NCBI GenBank assembly: GCA_963978895.1 | Contig: OZ022238.1 | Span: 6,363,150-6,427,149, forward strand | DNA: 64,000 nt | DNA from: Erpobdella octoculata | Taxonomy: Eukaryota; Annelida; Clitellata; Hirudinida; Erpobdellidae | Reading direction: 5' to 3' | Shown: in pieces, positions 52,388-63,811 of the stretch | Layout of the letters: every line of letters begins with the position of its first letter | Numbering within the stretch: the stretch's first letter is position 1 | The notes under the pieces: generated by a model | The model's database searches: none | The model's input: the letters and a program-made list of their open reading frames with translations, nothing else | What the model was told of the DNA's origin: nothing | Made by a program: the position numbers and the translations under genes

Positions 52388-53600
52388 TGATGAGAATGAC
52401 TGCGATTGGAATACCAGTTTTGGAAATGATTAGTTGCGACGATGGCAAAGTTATACTGCGCTAAATATCCCATTTAAACATCTCCGACTGTTGCAGTGCA
52501 AATGATTAAATACTTAGTTGCTGAGAATGCTAGCGGTGGGTTCAATCATTGCATTTGTTTTTTTTTTATCTGGAATTGACGTGGTAGGGACATTGTGTTT
52601 TTAATCATCGTTTAAAGTTTACTAAATAGTTCAGCGTTTACCATAACACATTATTTGATTAAATAACTTTAAAATATTGAACACTTTTCTTTCTCAATTA
52701 TTAATCAATTTTAAAATCGGATATCACCATCAGTACCATCATCATCATCAATATCTTTACTTTTGTTATCACCGCCATTGTAACCACCATAATCATTACT
52801 ATCATTATCATCATCACCACATGAAATCTGCTGATTGTGGAAAATCACAAATTTTAAGGATTATTTTAAAGAGTTGATCTTATCCGTATCGAAACTTTGA
52901 ACTTAGAAACATTTTTTAAAGATAAATCTTGTGGGTGTCTTTCCCTTCTTTCTTTCAGTGAAGAATATGATGCGTCGATATTGACTTTTCATACCTGCAC
53001 TCTAGGATTTGCAGATAATTTTCAACATTTTATATTTATTTATTTATTTGAAAAGAATCTTTTAAGTGGCGCCACGGTCAAGTAAACTTCGGAGCCACTG
53101 AATATTAATGTCATCCGAAAAATTTGGTAAAGAGAAGTTGGTTATTCTTCCTGTGCATTGAAGCATGGATAGCTGATGTAATGCATTGTGTATCGATCGT
53201 GTATGTCATCGTAGATTAGTCAAGTCATTAAATATCTGCTTTTGTTGGGTTTTACAAGAAAAAATAATAAACTAAAATTATTTACAAGAAGATCGCGACA
53301 CATGGGTGGCTAACTTTCAACATTGTATATTGTTTTAGTGTTCCGCGTGTGTTGTTTCTTTAGAAGTTGCTTTTTTCTTTCTGCTCGGTGACGCATGTAT
53401 CGGTCGTGAATGTCATCGTAGAAAAGTCAAGTCATTAAATATCTGCTTTTGTTGGGTTTTTACAAAAAAATAAGAAAAAAATTATTTTGTTGTTTATCAG
53501 CCAGCATACAATATTTTAAAATTTGTAATTAAAATATAAAAAAATTATTTAAACCAACGTAGACAAAAATGAATACTTTGTTTTTGAACCTAAATTGTTA
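50750..53600. other. Orphan downstream flank of a lost channel-gene unit
   Basis: 50750-51600 matches 7870-9600, 52260-52480 matches 9950-10340, 52500-52650 matches 10390-10540, and 52690-53470 matches 15370-15900. The order is that of the first channel gene's 3' side, but no channel gene lies upstream. A (GAY)n tract is at 52276-52390. No gene within. Confidence 0.7.
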
Positions 53601-53868
53601 CTTTTATGTTGTCCTTGTCCTTGTTGGTTTTTCTTTTTTTTTATCTCTCTTTTTTATTTCACTTTCTTTTTTTTATATTATTCCATTGTGTAATATTAAA
53701 CATCAAATACCATCAACAACAAAAATGATATAAATCATAGTTTCTATTTGTTTGTCCACATATTTTTAATATAAACATGATTGCTTGCAAGTTTTATTAT
53801 TTCCAACTCCTTCAACCGATGCATTGTATCGTTTCTAAGCATAACACTGAACAAAGAAAATAGAAACT

Positions 53869-54536
53869 AATTTATTAGAACAGTCTGACTGCTGTTGTTG
53901 AAGTTCAATCTTTTAAAAATCTTAAAATAACATTTTTGTGAAGAATGAAACGCGTAAAAACGAATTTGTTGAATTTGTTGAAAATGGAAAAAATAAAAAA
54001 GTTTTAACTATGAAAAACACAAAATTTTGATTGAAAATCTAGAAATTAATAAAATTACTTTTTTAATAAACTTAAAACTGATGGTTTTATTTTTGTGATG
54101 AAAATCATAAATTATTTTAAAAAAGCTATTTCTTGTCTTGTACGACCCAAACTACTTTGTACAATGCCTTGTACAGGTAACTTTATTATACCGAGTCTAA
54201 CAAAGCGGCCAATATTGAAACTGACTATCTTTACCATTAACGTCGTTAGACTAAAACCAATTGAGTTTACATTCAGGGAAACTATCTCTAGCATCAGTTT
54301 TGAATAAATGAACATCTAAAAAAAAACTGTATCATAATTATCACCTTCGCCATTACCATTATCATAATAAGAAATACCAAATGGAAGTAGTTATTTTTTT
54401 TTAATATAAATTAATGTAATTTAATTGCCGTAATTAGAGATATTGATATTATTATCACTAATATAATATGTTTGATGATGATGATGATGATTATCATCAT
54501 CATCGTCGTCGTCATCATCATCTGTATCTTAACACC
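53869..54536. other. 668-bp insertion relative to the first block
   Basis: The paralogous site near 956-965 is continuous, while here 668 bases intervene, bracketed by AAACT (53864-53868 and 54537-54541). It contains the channel N-terminus-like relic at 53945 and GAT/ATC tracts. Its origin is unclear. Confidence 0.5.
53945..54000 (+). pseudogene. Possible relic of a DEG/ENaC N terminus
   Basis: ATGAAACGCGTAAAAACG and the following 30 or so bases align with the first 45-50 bases of the third channel gene, with small indels that break the frame after a few codons. No further channel sequence follows. Confidence 0.4.
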
Positions 54537-54541
54537 AAACT

Positions 54542-55551
54542 ATTCCTACATGCAGAATATTTTTGATGTAGCAAAGATGTTCGTTCCGAACAGAATCCGG
54601 TAGTGGGTAAGATCAATTCATCTCACATTGGCTAGCAATAACTTTTTTGTAAACATTTCTTTCATTCAAACCTCAGCAAAAATCAGAACTTGGATAGGCT
54701 AATTCCGCCTTGCTTTTGCAGGCCAGTCCCAAGTCTGGAAAAAGGAGGAGGGAAACGTTAAAATGGTCATGTTATGATCTACGACAGGAAGTACTTAGGT
54801 GTTTTCTACATACATACAGCTATGTCAATCTTAAAACACCTGAAAAAAACTCGTTAAGGTCAATGCGTTTCGTATAACGATACCAAATTTAAAACCTGGA
54901 TAAAAAGAAAAGAACTGAAAACCTGGCCAAATTATGATCTTTATAAGAGTTGTTAAATAATACGACCAATCATGTTTCAACCAGATTCTTGTAATATACA
55001 AATATTACAGCATGCATGGCTTTGCCTCATAAACACGATATAGTTCAAGGTTTCTGAGACAAAATAACACCGGACAAAATATCGTAAATAAAAAATGTCG
55101 TGGCCATCATTCGGTGGATAAAATGACTGGAAAAAATGGTTCGAGAGCAAAAGTCAAACTTTTACAAATGTCGCAAAAAAACGTCTTAAGCACAAACTGT
55201 TGTGCAAAATGTCGTAGACAAAATATAATGGACAAAATATTGTGAATAACAAATTGTGGACAAATTTTGTGGAAAAAATGTTGTGAAGATGATGATGAAT
55301 AAAATGATGATAAAATTTTGATAGGTCTTCATTAAATTTCGATAAAATCATTTTTGCGTTTTTTTACAAAACAGAAAAAAAACAACTTTAATTTAAAGAT
55401 GACATGAAATAACAAACAATGAACAATATCATAAATCAATTGTTTGTTTTGTTACCATGCATGACTGCTTGGCAAGTTCCTTTATTGTCACAACAGAAAA
55501 CCAATGTATTGTATATTTCCTGATCAGCAGGTATGCAGTAACAACTACTAA
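54542..55551. other. Duplicated 5' flank of channel gene 3
   Basis: Collinear with 961-1001 plus 4711-5744, lacking the hAT insertion. Includes the degenerate GTGGACAAAAT minisatellite at about 55060-55290. No gene seen. Confidence 0.7.
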
Positions 55552-55559
55552 TATAAAAG
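55552..55559 (+). promoter_or_regulatory. Putative TATA box of channel gene 3
   Basis: TATAAAAG, 100 bases upstream of the ATG, matching the position in channel gene 1. Confidence 0.5.
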
Positions 55560-55651
55560 AACTTTTTTAGAAACAAATCTGACTCTTTATTTGAATTTAA
55601 AATTTGCTTAACTTTATTACAAAAAAACTTAAATTTGCAATTTTGTATAAT

Positions 55652-57265
55652 ATGAAACGTGTAAAAAAAGAATTTGTTAAATTTTGTGAAAATATTTCAG
55701 TGCGTGGCGTATCAAAGATCGTCAAATCAAAGAGAAAACCTTTCAAGATCATGTGGTTGTGTGCTTCTCTTGGATGTTCAGGAATTCTCATTTATCAAAT
55801 TGTTACTTTATTGTTAAATTATAGTTCATATCCTTATAGAACTACATATGGAGAATTAACAACTCCAAATAAATTTCCATCAATAACTGTTTGTAGTCTG
55901 AAACCAAGAAATGTTAAAATTGACAATAATATTTACTTCACAGAAGAAGAGTTTGAAGAAAAACTAAAAAACTTCACAAGAGAAGAATTTAAAGAAAAAA
56001 TAGAAAACATAACTGGTAGTAGTTATGATTTTGACCGCTACTTTTGGTCCATTTATTATAATTCTTTCCCAAAATATAAAGCAAATACTGATGAGTTATT
56101 TAATCTTGAATGTGAATATAATTATGCTACAAGTGCTGAATCAACGAAAACATTTTTATCTGATTGTCTTCTGGATTACTTAAATATCTACGACCCATAC
56201 TATGATGATTGTCGTTTATATAAAATTCTAGAAGATGACAGTAGGTTCTTGAAGTCTCTGATTATGAGATTCTATATAGACAGTCGTTATACTTTTGAAG
56301 AATCTGAAGAATTGTTCGTAGATGATACTGATGGAATAAAGATAAATTTAAATGCTGAGGGAATTGTGGATTCAAACGGATTTCATCTGAGTCCAGGAAC
56401 AGACACGTTAATAGAACTTTCCATGAAGGTTAAAACAATTTTAGATAAGCCTTACAACAAAGAAAGTTGTGAGATTAGAAAATACTTAGATGAAGCTTCC
56501 AATTTTCAGTATAGCATTGAAGGTTGCAAAACCAAATGTATTCAAGACGCAGTTTTAGGAAAATGTCAATGTGTTTCCGGAGATCTACATATTCCACCAT
56601 TTTATGAAAAGGCAACAATATGTGGTAACACTACAATTGCAGCAAAAAATAACAGTTTGGACGTAGAAGCGCAAATTAACATAATGGAGGAAGCAGTTGA
56701 AGAAATAGAATGTAAAAGAACATTGTATCGTGAAGTATACGATAGATGTGTGTTAAATTGTAAAAAACCATGCATAAAAACATATTATGAACAAACAGTT
56801 CATACGTATAACGACTGGCCAGCAATTTCCAAGCAGCAAAAGTTTTTGGAAGAATACAGGGATTTGCTATATTATTCAAACACAAAATTAAGTCATTATT
56901 TCAAAGATCACTATGATATGATTGAAAAATTTGATGATAAAAATATAACTGTTGAACAACTGCATGCATTCTTTCGAAATAATAATAAAATCAGATCACA
57001 TTTCTTGCAAGTTAAGTTTGTATTTCCTTCTGATCATCCTATTTCCGTCATTGACACACCTGTTTACACCTGGGCATCTGTACTTGGCAATATTGGTGGA
57101 AGTCTCAGTTTCTGGATGGGAATTACCATAATGACATTTGTTGAAGTAATTGAGTTTCTCTGCAATCTTATAAGAGTAATAAAAAATGTAATATTTCTTT
57201 CAAAGAGATCATTGGTTAGAAGGTTACCAGTTGAATCTATAGAACAAGATCAATTTATTTGTTAA
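55652..57265 (+). CDS. DEG/ENaC channel subunit, HyNaC-like (channel gene 3)
   Basis: A 537-residue single-exon frame. The open frame extends 16 codons further upstream, but the ATG at 55652 matches channel gene 1. TM1 is at about 33-57, FPSITVC at 75-81, and TM2 contains GNIGGSLSFWMGIT, with the filter G-I-T at 490-492. The cytoplasmic tail RRLPVESIEQDQFIC is almost identical to gene 1 (KRS(L/F)VRRLPVES). The 13-residue excess over gene 1 is largely a short duplication around residues 99-124, where EEFEEKLKNFTR is followed by EEFKEKIENITG. Extracellular residues 85-220 are much more diverged from gene 1 than the membrane segments, suggesting change in the ligand-sensing finger. Expected role: subunit of a plasma-membrane trimeric cation channel. 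Confidence 0.95.
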   Translation: MKRVKKEFVKFCENISVRGVSKIVKSKRKPFKIMWLCASLGCSGILIYQIVTLLLNYSSYPYRTTYGELTTPNKFPSITVCSLKPRNVKIDNNIYFTEEEFEEKLKNFTREEFKEKIENITGSSYDFDRYFWSIYYNSFPKYKANTDELFNLECEYNYATSAESTKTFLSDCLLDYLNIYDPYYDDCRLYKILEDDSRFLKSLIMRFYIDSRYTFEESEELFVDDTDGIKINLNAEGIVDSNGFHLSPGTDTLIELSMKVKTILDKPYNKESCEIRKYLDEASNFQYSIEGCKTKCIQDAVLGKCQCVSGDLHIPPFYEKATICGNTTIAAKNNSLDVEAQINIMEEAVEEIECKRTLYREVYDRCVLNCKKPCIKTYYEQTVHTYNDWPAISKQQKFLEEYRDLLYYSNTKLSHYFKDHYDMIEKFDDKNITVEQLHAFFRNNNKIRSHFLQVKFVFPSDHPISVIDTPVYTWASVLGNIGGSLSFWMGITIMTFVEVIEFLCNLIRVIKNVIFLSKRSLVRRLPVESIEQDQFIC

Positions 57266-57342
57266 TACAAGTTTTTTGTCTATTCAAAAATTGGATTAGT
57301 GAACATGAACACAAAATATTCCTGCTTGAAAAGATGTTTTCT

Positions 57343-57348
57343 AATAAA
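57343..57348 (+). terminator. Putative polyadenylation signal, channel gene 3
   Basis: AATAAA lies 78 bases after the stop, in sequence aligned with the signal of channel gene 1. Confidence 0.55.
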
Positions 57349-59208
57349 ATGGGGTGAATTTAAAATTGTTTTTTTTTATTTTTTCATATTACTTTCAGAT
57401 TGCTTTCTTGAATGTTTGCAAACCTTGAAAGTGAAATTTAACTAACTTCCCGTGATCCTTTCAAGCTAAAATTTAAAATATAGGTTTATTTCTTATGACA
57501 ATGCATTTTATTAAAGTTTGAAAAGTTTTTGAAAAACTTTATTTTTTAATTGAAAATCCCATATATTAATTCAACGCCGGTCTTGATTCTTTGACTGCTT
57601 CCTTGTTTGCTTGCTTAAATGTTTGTAAACCTTGAAAGTATAAATTAAGTAACTTTCCGTCATCTAATTGAGCTGGAAATTGCCATAATGGTTTATTGTT
57701 TATGCCGATGCATTCTATTGAAGTTTGAGATCTTTTCGAAAAAATATTATATTTAGAAATAATAATTTTCTAAAAAAGTTTTTTTTTTTTTAAATGTTGC
57801 AACAAATGAAAAGCTGGAAAATTCAGAAATATAAAGGATTGTTAAAAACCTGGTTTTTACGACTAGTTTGTTTATGTAACTAGTTGATATATAAAACGAA
57901 AATAATAAAAGTTTTGAAACTTGACATTTAAAAAAATATAAAAAATACTTGTTTCATTGTTTTATGAAAATTTCGTTTTCTGGACCACAAACGTAGGGCG
58001 GAAAGTACAGTATATTTTTTAGCATATCTTCCACTCAAATACTGAAACAACAACAAATGCGAAAATAAGTATTTACATATTTTTTAGAAAATATATTCAC
58101 ATTTGTTGATAATTTGGTTTTTGAGACCTCAAATGTGTGTTTAAAAAAGATTGTTTGTTTACAAACTCAAGAACTGAAAATTTCAAAAATTTTGAAATTC
58201 AGTTTTTTGTTATTTCTTAAATGTAAAATGGAAAAAAGGTTATTTCTTAATGTATTTATGAGATACAATGCAAGTTGATATTTCTAACTCAGAAAATCTT
58301 TTCAAATAAATTTTAAAAATCACTTGTAACAAAACAATTGCTGAAAGGTTTATAATTATTGGTTTTTAATGTTTTTCTTAATTCAATTATTTGCTCTGGT
58401 AGTGATAATGATGATTGTGGGTATAACGCTTATTATAATAAACTAAAAATGGTTTATAATTTTATTTATTAACAAATTTCACATATTTATTTGAATAATT
58501 TGTTTTTATGTAAGTTTGTAAGATTTTAGCACGTTAGTCATCAGCCTCCACGCTGAAGTTAATATAAATCAGTTAGGCTTTTTAGTTTCTAGCTTTATTG
58601 AAAATATAAGACTTTCTCAAATATTGTTTCCAAATTTATAATTTTTTCGTTGTTTTACTTGGAATAATGTATTACTGATTTAAAATAAAACACACAACAA
58701 TAGAAAATTTAAAATCAACTCATGCCATCTATTCGAAAGCATAAAAAGATCAATAAATATACAAGAAACATTTTAAATCAAAATTTATGTTTGGTAACAT
58801 TGCATGATTGTTTCACAAGTTTTATTATATACTAGCAACTGAAGCTAAAGTCAAATAACAAAAAAAATTGTTTTTGGTTTGCAAAATGCACAAACAATTT
58901 GTATCTTTTATCTACTAAGTGATGTGGCTTGCTCGTAATTCTTAGCAAACCACCGAAGTGTATAAAACTGCTTTGTTCTAAGTAATTAATAATTTTGACT
59001 GTGCAGGAAAATCAAACATAAAAAGTTTCTAAACAAAAACAAATCTTTTGTATGTTGAACTTGTTGAAACTTGGTGAGCCTTATTGAAACTAAAAAGTTT
59101 TCTATGATTTGTGAGCTCGGCAATTTTTTGGTATCTGACGCGTGTCCATGAAGAAGTTTCAAGCTATCAAGCAGCAAATATTTATTTTCTTTGAATTTTA
59201 ATAAACTA
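57349..59208. other. Duplicated 3' flank of channel gene 3
   Basis: Collinear with 7496-9465. It is interrupted at 59213 by the LTR retrotransposon, and the block resumes as slivers at 62445-62463 and 63770-63811. No gene seen. Confidence 0.7.
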
Positions 59209-59213
59209 CAAAC

Positions 59214-59543
59214 TGTAAACGTTGAGGAATATGCTTTCTAGCGATTCGTAACGTTAAAGTCGAAGTTATTTTTAACACAATATTTCTCGAATTTATTTTA
59301 ACTTAATTATTCTTCCTTGAATATAATCTTTTAACTGGACTCAAATAAAACTGAATTTTCTCACTTTGTAGAATTTCGCACGGTTCTAACAAATCTTTTG
59401 TTAATTCCAATTTCTCTCTGCAGCACGTCTCTTTAAACTTTTATTTTCTTCTCCAACACTCAACTTTAAAAACACACTGTCTCAATTCTCAAAACTCATG
59501 CACAAAATAATATTTACATTCTTACCAATAAAAATCCGGAAAA

Positions 59544-59591
<48 letters not shown>

Positions 59592-59653
59592 TTCTAGATA
59601 AAAAAATAATAAACACGCACACACGTACACACATACATATATATAAAAAAAAC

Positions 59654-59717
<64 letters not shown>

Positions 59718-59819
59718 CTTATTGTTACGACATATCCAATCCTAATAAAATGCACACATAATAAAATAAAATAAACAAATACTATGAAAATACGTAAGAT
59801 GAATTATCTTCATCTTACA
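59214..59819 (-). repeat. 3' LTR (element orientation)
   Basis: 606 bases, TGTAAAC at the plus-strand left end and TTACA at the right end. Contains short TA tracts at 59549-59587 and 59672-59715. Confidence 0.93.
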
Positions 59820-59820
59820 T

Positions 59821-59833
59821 ATCCCCCCTCTTC
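59821..59833 (-). other. Polypurine tract of the LTR element
   Basis: On the minus strand GAAGAGGGGGGAT lies one base inside the 3' LTR, as expected for plus-strand priming. Confidence 0.75.
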
Positions 59834-59848
59834 GAAAAAAGAAACGCG

Positions 59849-61657
59849 TCAGTGTTTCTTGATTACATCGTCACTCTCTTTACGACTAAGAAAGTCAGCA
59901 CCGATGTACTCCTTGCCTTTGAAATAGTTTCTTTTCAACTTATTCTCAATCTCCATCTCTCTGCGTGCTGTGTCAACAGGGCGGGCATCTCCGAAGATTG
60001 CCGAATTCAACTTTCCAACTTTCCCCACCCCTCCATGTTGGCCTCTAGGCAGAAGATTGAGCCTTGGTTTTTCTTTTGGCGGATTCAAAGCTTGAACTTT
60101 TGCCTCAACTTTATTTCCTACCTTTGAAATGGCAGACGTGTTTCTTTCCTTGCTTTTATACAGCTCCGAGTTAGCCGACGATTTTCTAAAATTTACCTGA
60201 TCATTCCTCTGAGTGCTGTCGTAGTTGGAAACGGATTTCTGTGGTTTCCGACCAAAGCGTTTTCCTGCCGCCATTGCATCAAAACCTCTTACCCCTTCAA
60301 CGTTTCCCAGCACGAGATCGCAAAGTAGGTTTTTCATGCAGACCACCTTTCTTGTTCCTCTGAACCAGTCTGTTTTGATTTTTACCACTGCTGTTGGAGC
60401 TACTCGAACTGTGCCGTCGATCAAAACACAGGGTCTTGTTCTTCCGGTCATCTGACGCGGGTGTACTAATGATTCCTTTACTATTATGGAAGTACAGCCA
60501 GTGTCCCTCAAAACTTTTACCGGTTTTCTGTTCACAAACCCTCTGGTTAAATTAAACTTTTCCCCGGAGTGCAAACAACCATCCGCAATGACAGGAAAAA
60601 TGCATCCACACTTCAATTCCACCTCATCCATTTTTCCTTCCATCACCATGGCAGCGCATGCATTCACAACGCCGGAATCCTTGCATGGTGCGGACGTAGT
60701 CGTCTCTTTCCGTGTTTGGCAAAATACAGGATTACTAGGGCTACTCTGCCGACACTCTCTTGCTATGTGCCCCGTTTGATGACAGTTGTAGCAGCGAGGT
60801 TCAACCATTTTGGCGTCACTGACCAACTGACCCCGGTTCCAACCCATCTTGCTATTGCTGTCCAATTTTGCCAACCTCTTCTCTGGATGGGCTTGGCTGT
60901 ACTTGTTTACCCAAAGGCACAGCTCATTGACATCTATGCTCTCTTTATCCAACAAGTACTCGACCATTCCCGCCGGGCACTTTCCGAAAAACTGCTCTTT
61001 CAGAAACAAAAACAACAGATTTTGTTTGCCCGCGAGATCTACCCAGCGCCTGAGGTGGCTATCTAGCCGCACTAGATAATGTTCCCAGGTCTCCTCCGTT
61101 TCAGGCATTGACTCTCGAAACATTATGCGATAGTCTTCCGCTGACTTCCCAAAACGACGAAGGAGTGCCTCCTTTGCCGTCCTGTAGTCCTGCATCTGAC
61201 TATCGCTAAGTTGGCCAAACACTTCCAAAGTCTTCGCACTAAGCAACGACCCTAGAAGCATTCCCCAATTCTTCTGAGGGTGACCATTGGCTTTTGCCAA
61301 TGACTCAAATCTCAGCAAAAATGCGTCGATGTCATCACCTTCAGAAAACTTTGGATAAGGAATCTTAGTAGCCTCCGCCGACGGTTTTGGCTCTATCTTT
61401 TTTTGGCCCTCCAATTCCAACTTTTTTAGTTCTAATTCATGTTGACGTTGTTCGCGCTCACGTAGAAGTTCTCGTTCTTCTTGAGCCTTTTTATCCTCGC
61501 GTTCACGTTCCCGCTCTTCCCGTTCTTGTTTTTTTTCTTCACGTTCTTCCAATCTCCTAACTCTTTCTTCATCCTTTAACTCTTTGACATAATTCTTTAA
61601 ATCCTCTCCGGAATAGCCTAGGGCCTGTCCCATCGCAATGAACTTCTCGTCAGACAT
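59849..61657 (-). CDS. Gag-protease polyprotein of the deleted Gypsy-type element
   Basis: A 602-residue intact frame. Residues 25-90 form a charged coiled coil rich in Glu, Arg and Lys. About 95-260 is a Gag-like region (YPKFSEGDDIDAFLLRFE). C289, C292, H297 and C302 form a CCHC zinc knuckle (CYNCHQTGHIAREC). A retropepsin segment has the active-site triad D385-T-G (VLRDTGC). After about residue 470 the sequence is low in known motifs, until YFKGKEYIGADFLSR (578-592). That phrase matches the C-terminal tail of Gypsy RNase H, so the pol region was deleted roughly in frame. The product could form particles and self-process but not reverse transcribe. The ATG at 61657 lies about 100 bases downstream of the 5' LTR. 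Confidence 0.88.
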   Translation of the reverse strand: MSDEKFIAMGQALGYSGEDLKNYVKELKDEERVRRLEEREEKKQEREEREREREDKKAQEERELLREREQRQHELELKKLELEGQKKIEPKPSAEATKIPYPKFSEGDDIDAFLLRFESLAKANGHPQKNWGMLLGSLLSAKTLEVFGQLSDSQMQDYRTAKEALLRRFGKSAEDYRIMFRESMPETEETWEHYLVRLDSHLRRWVDLAGKQNLLFLFLKEQFFGKCPAGMVEYLLDKESIDVNELCLWVNKYSQAHPEKRLAKLDSNSKMGWNRGQLVSDAKMVEPRCYNCHQTGHIARECRQSSPSNPVFCQTRKETTTSAPCKDSGVVNACAAMVMEGKMDEVELKCGCIFPVIADGCLHSGEKFNLTRGFVNRKPVKVLRDTGCTSIIVKESLVHPRQMTGRTRPCVLIDGTVRVAPTAVVKIKTDWFRGTRKVVCMKNLLCDLVLGNVEGVRGFDAMAAGKRFGRKPQKSVSNYDSTQRNDQVNFRKSSANSELYKSKERNTSAISKVGNKVEAKVQALNPPKEKPRLNLLPRGQHGGVGKVGKLNSAIFGDARPVDTARREMEIENKLKRNYFKGKEYIGADFLSRKESDDVIKKH

Positions 61658-61740
61658 CTTTCACAAAATAAAAAAAAAAATTTGGTCACTTGTGATCAAA
61701 CAACTTCAGAAAAATATTTTTACGTATGGAAATGCGTAAA

Positions 61741-61757
61741 TACGTCGGGGTCACCAA
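61741..61757 (-). other. Primer-binding site of the LTR element
   Basis: On the minus strand TTGGTGACCCCGACGTA follows the 5' LTR directly. The TGG start fits complementarity to a tRNA 3' CCA end. Which tRNA is not assigned. Confidence 0.7.
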
Positions 61758-62444
<687 letters not shown>

Positions 62445-62463
62445 CAAACTAAAAACAAATATA

Positions 62464-63769
62464 CAGTGTTGGGTAAAATCATTTTTGAAATGATTTGAAA
62501 TCAAAATCAAAATCATCAGGAAAAATATGATTTCAAATCAAAATCAAAATCATTAATTATGAAATGATTTCAAATCAAAATCACTTTTAAAAATGATTTC
62601 AAATCAAAATCAAAATCTTTTTATAAATAAATTATTATTACACGGTATGGTTTAATTTGACATAATTTTGTCTATTAAATTATGTTTTTAACACAATTTG
62701 ATCTAAAATCACTTAAACAATGAAATGTGACTAAAGTTTATTCATCTTCAAAAGCAACAATTTCTCAAACATTGAATCAGTCAATCTATTTCTTCTGGGA
62801 GTTTCAATTAAACCAGCAGAACTGAATAATCTTTCGACAGGAGCTGACGAAGGCAGTGTTGTATTATATCGAATGAACACTTTTTTAATCAATTCATTCG
62901 AACTAAAAATGGCAAAAGAGCTGTCTACATCCGATAAATAGTTTATCATTTTTATCTTAATGTTGTTGACATTGTCAGAGGTACTGATGGTCTGTGAAGA
63001 ACACTGGTCATCATAGTATCCGAAGTCATTATCAAGTTCCATCTTTTGACTATTTTTGTACGCACTGTACTGTGCAAGAAGCGAATGATGCTTTAACTGA
63101 AAGAGTACCGAAATACATTTATTAGCTATGGTTTATTATCAAATATCCAAATAACAAAATATCTAAAATTATCATGGTTTCCTAGCATATTAAAAATCTT
63201 ATACAGTTTATAATGGTAAAACCATAATTTCCTACCATATTAAGATAGCAAGGTATTTGATTTAAAAACTGTGTGGTAGGAAAGTACGGTTTTACTGTAT
63301 CTATCATAGTATAATTATAGCACGTTACCTTCAAATGACGAAGAAAATTTTTAGTTGCACGTTTTGATCCTGAAATCGACTTAGCGCAATTAACACACTT
63401 AGCTACCACTATGTCACCTTTCTCGCTAGTTATTTTAAAAAATTTACCATCAAGTAACGAAGGCAAATTACACATCGTTACGCTGTTCAAATCGCAATCT
63501 ATACTATCGGCCATGATGTTAAAAAATATTCGTATAAGTTACCGCTCGAAGCGATTGATGGCTTGGCATAGAAATAGCAGCATAGAAAAAATATTTTATG
63601 ATTTTGATTTTCGAATATTAAAATAAAATCGAAAATCGTCAAAAAATGATTTCAAATCAAAATCATAATTAAATTTTACAAAATGATTTCAAATCAAAAA
63701 TCAAAAATCAATATTTTGATTTGAAATCGTGATTTCAAATCATATGATTTCAAATCCTACCCAACACTG
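62464..63769 (-). mobile_element. 1.3-kb hAT deletion derivative
   Basis: Terminal inverted repeats CAGTGTTGGGTA and TACCCAACACTG, with the exact 8-bp target duplication CAAATATA at 62456-62463 and 63770-63777. Subterminal regions on both sides (62480-62620 and 63640-63750) are packed with AAATCAAAATC-type repeats, a likely transposase-binding texture. The coding part keeps only the two ends of a hAT transposase. Confidence 0.95.
62731..63514 (-). CDS. Predicted two-exon BED finger plus hAT dimerisation protein
   Basis: Exon 1 is 63514-63329 (ATG at 63514, 62 codons). It carries a BED-type finger start, [10 protein letters not shown] then NFLRHLK, ending at a GTAACG donor. The acceptor CTCTTTCAG precedes exon 2 at 63096-62731, in phase, and supplies the missing histidines of the finger right after the junction. 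Exon 2 then reads [17 protein letters not shown] and [19 protein letters not shown], the hAT C-terminal dimerisation motif. The spliced product would be about 183 residues with no catalytic core. The 232-base intron retains GT-AG ends. It may bind element ends and inhibit transposition, or be a dead remnant; expression is not known. Confidence 0.7.
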
Positions 63770-63811
63770 CAAATATACAACAAAATGTTTTACATTTAAT
63801 GATGTAACAAG

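Noticed and set aside
54095..54307. 70-residue frame between the channel relic and channel gene 3
   Set aside because: No similarity to DEG/ENaC or another family was recognised; it lies in an insertion of unknown origin.
55604..55651. 16-codon N-terminal extension of channel gene 3
   Set aside because: It begins at TTG, is not conserved in channel gene 1, and lies in the leader after the TATA box.
60225..61079. Plus-strand frames opposite the Gag-protease gene
   Set aside because: Shadows of the minus-strand coding sequence.
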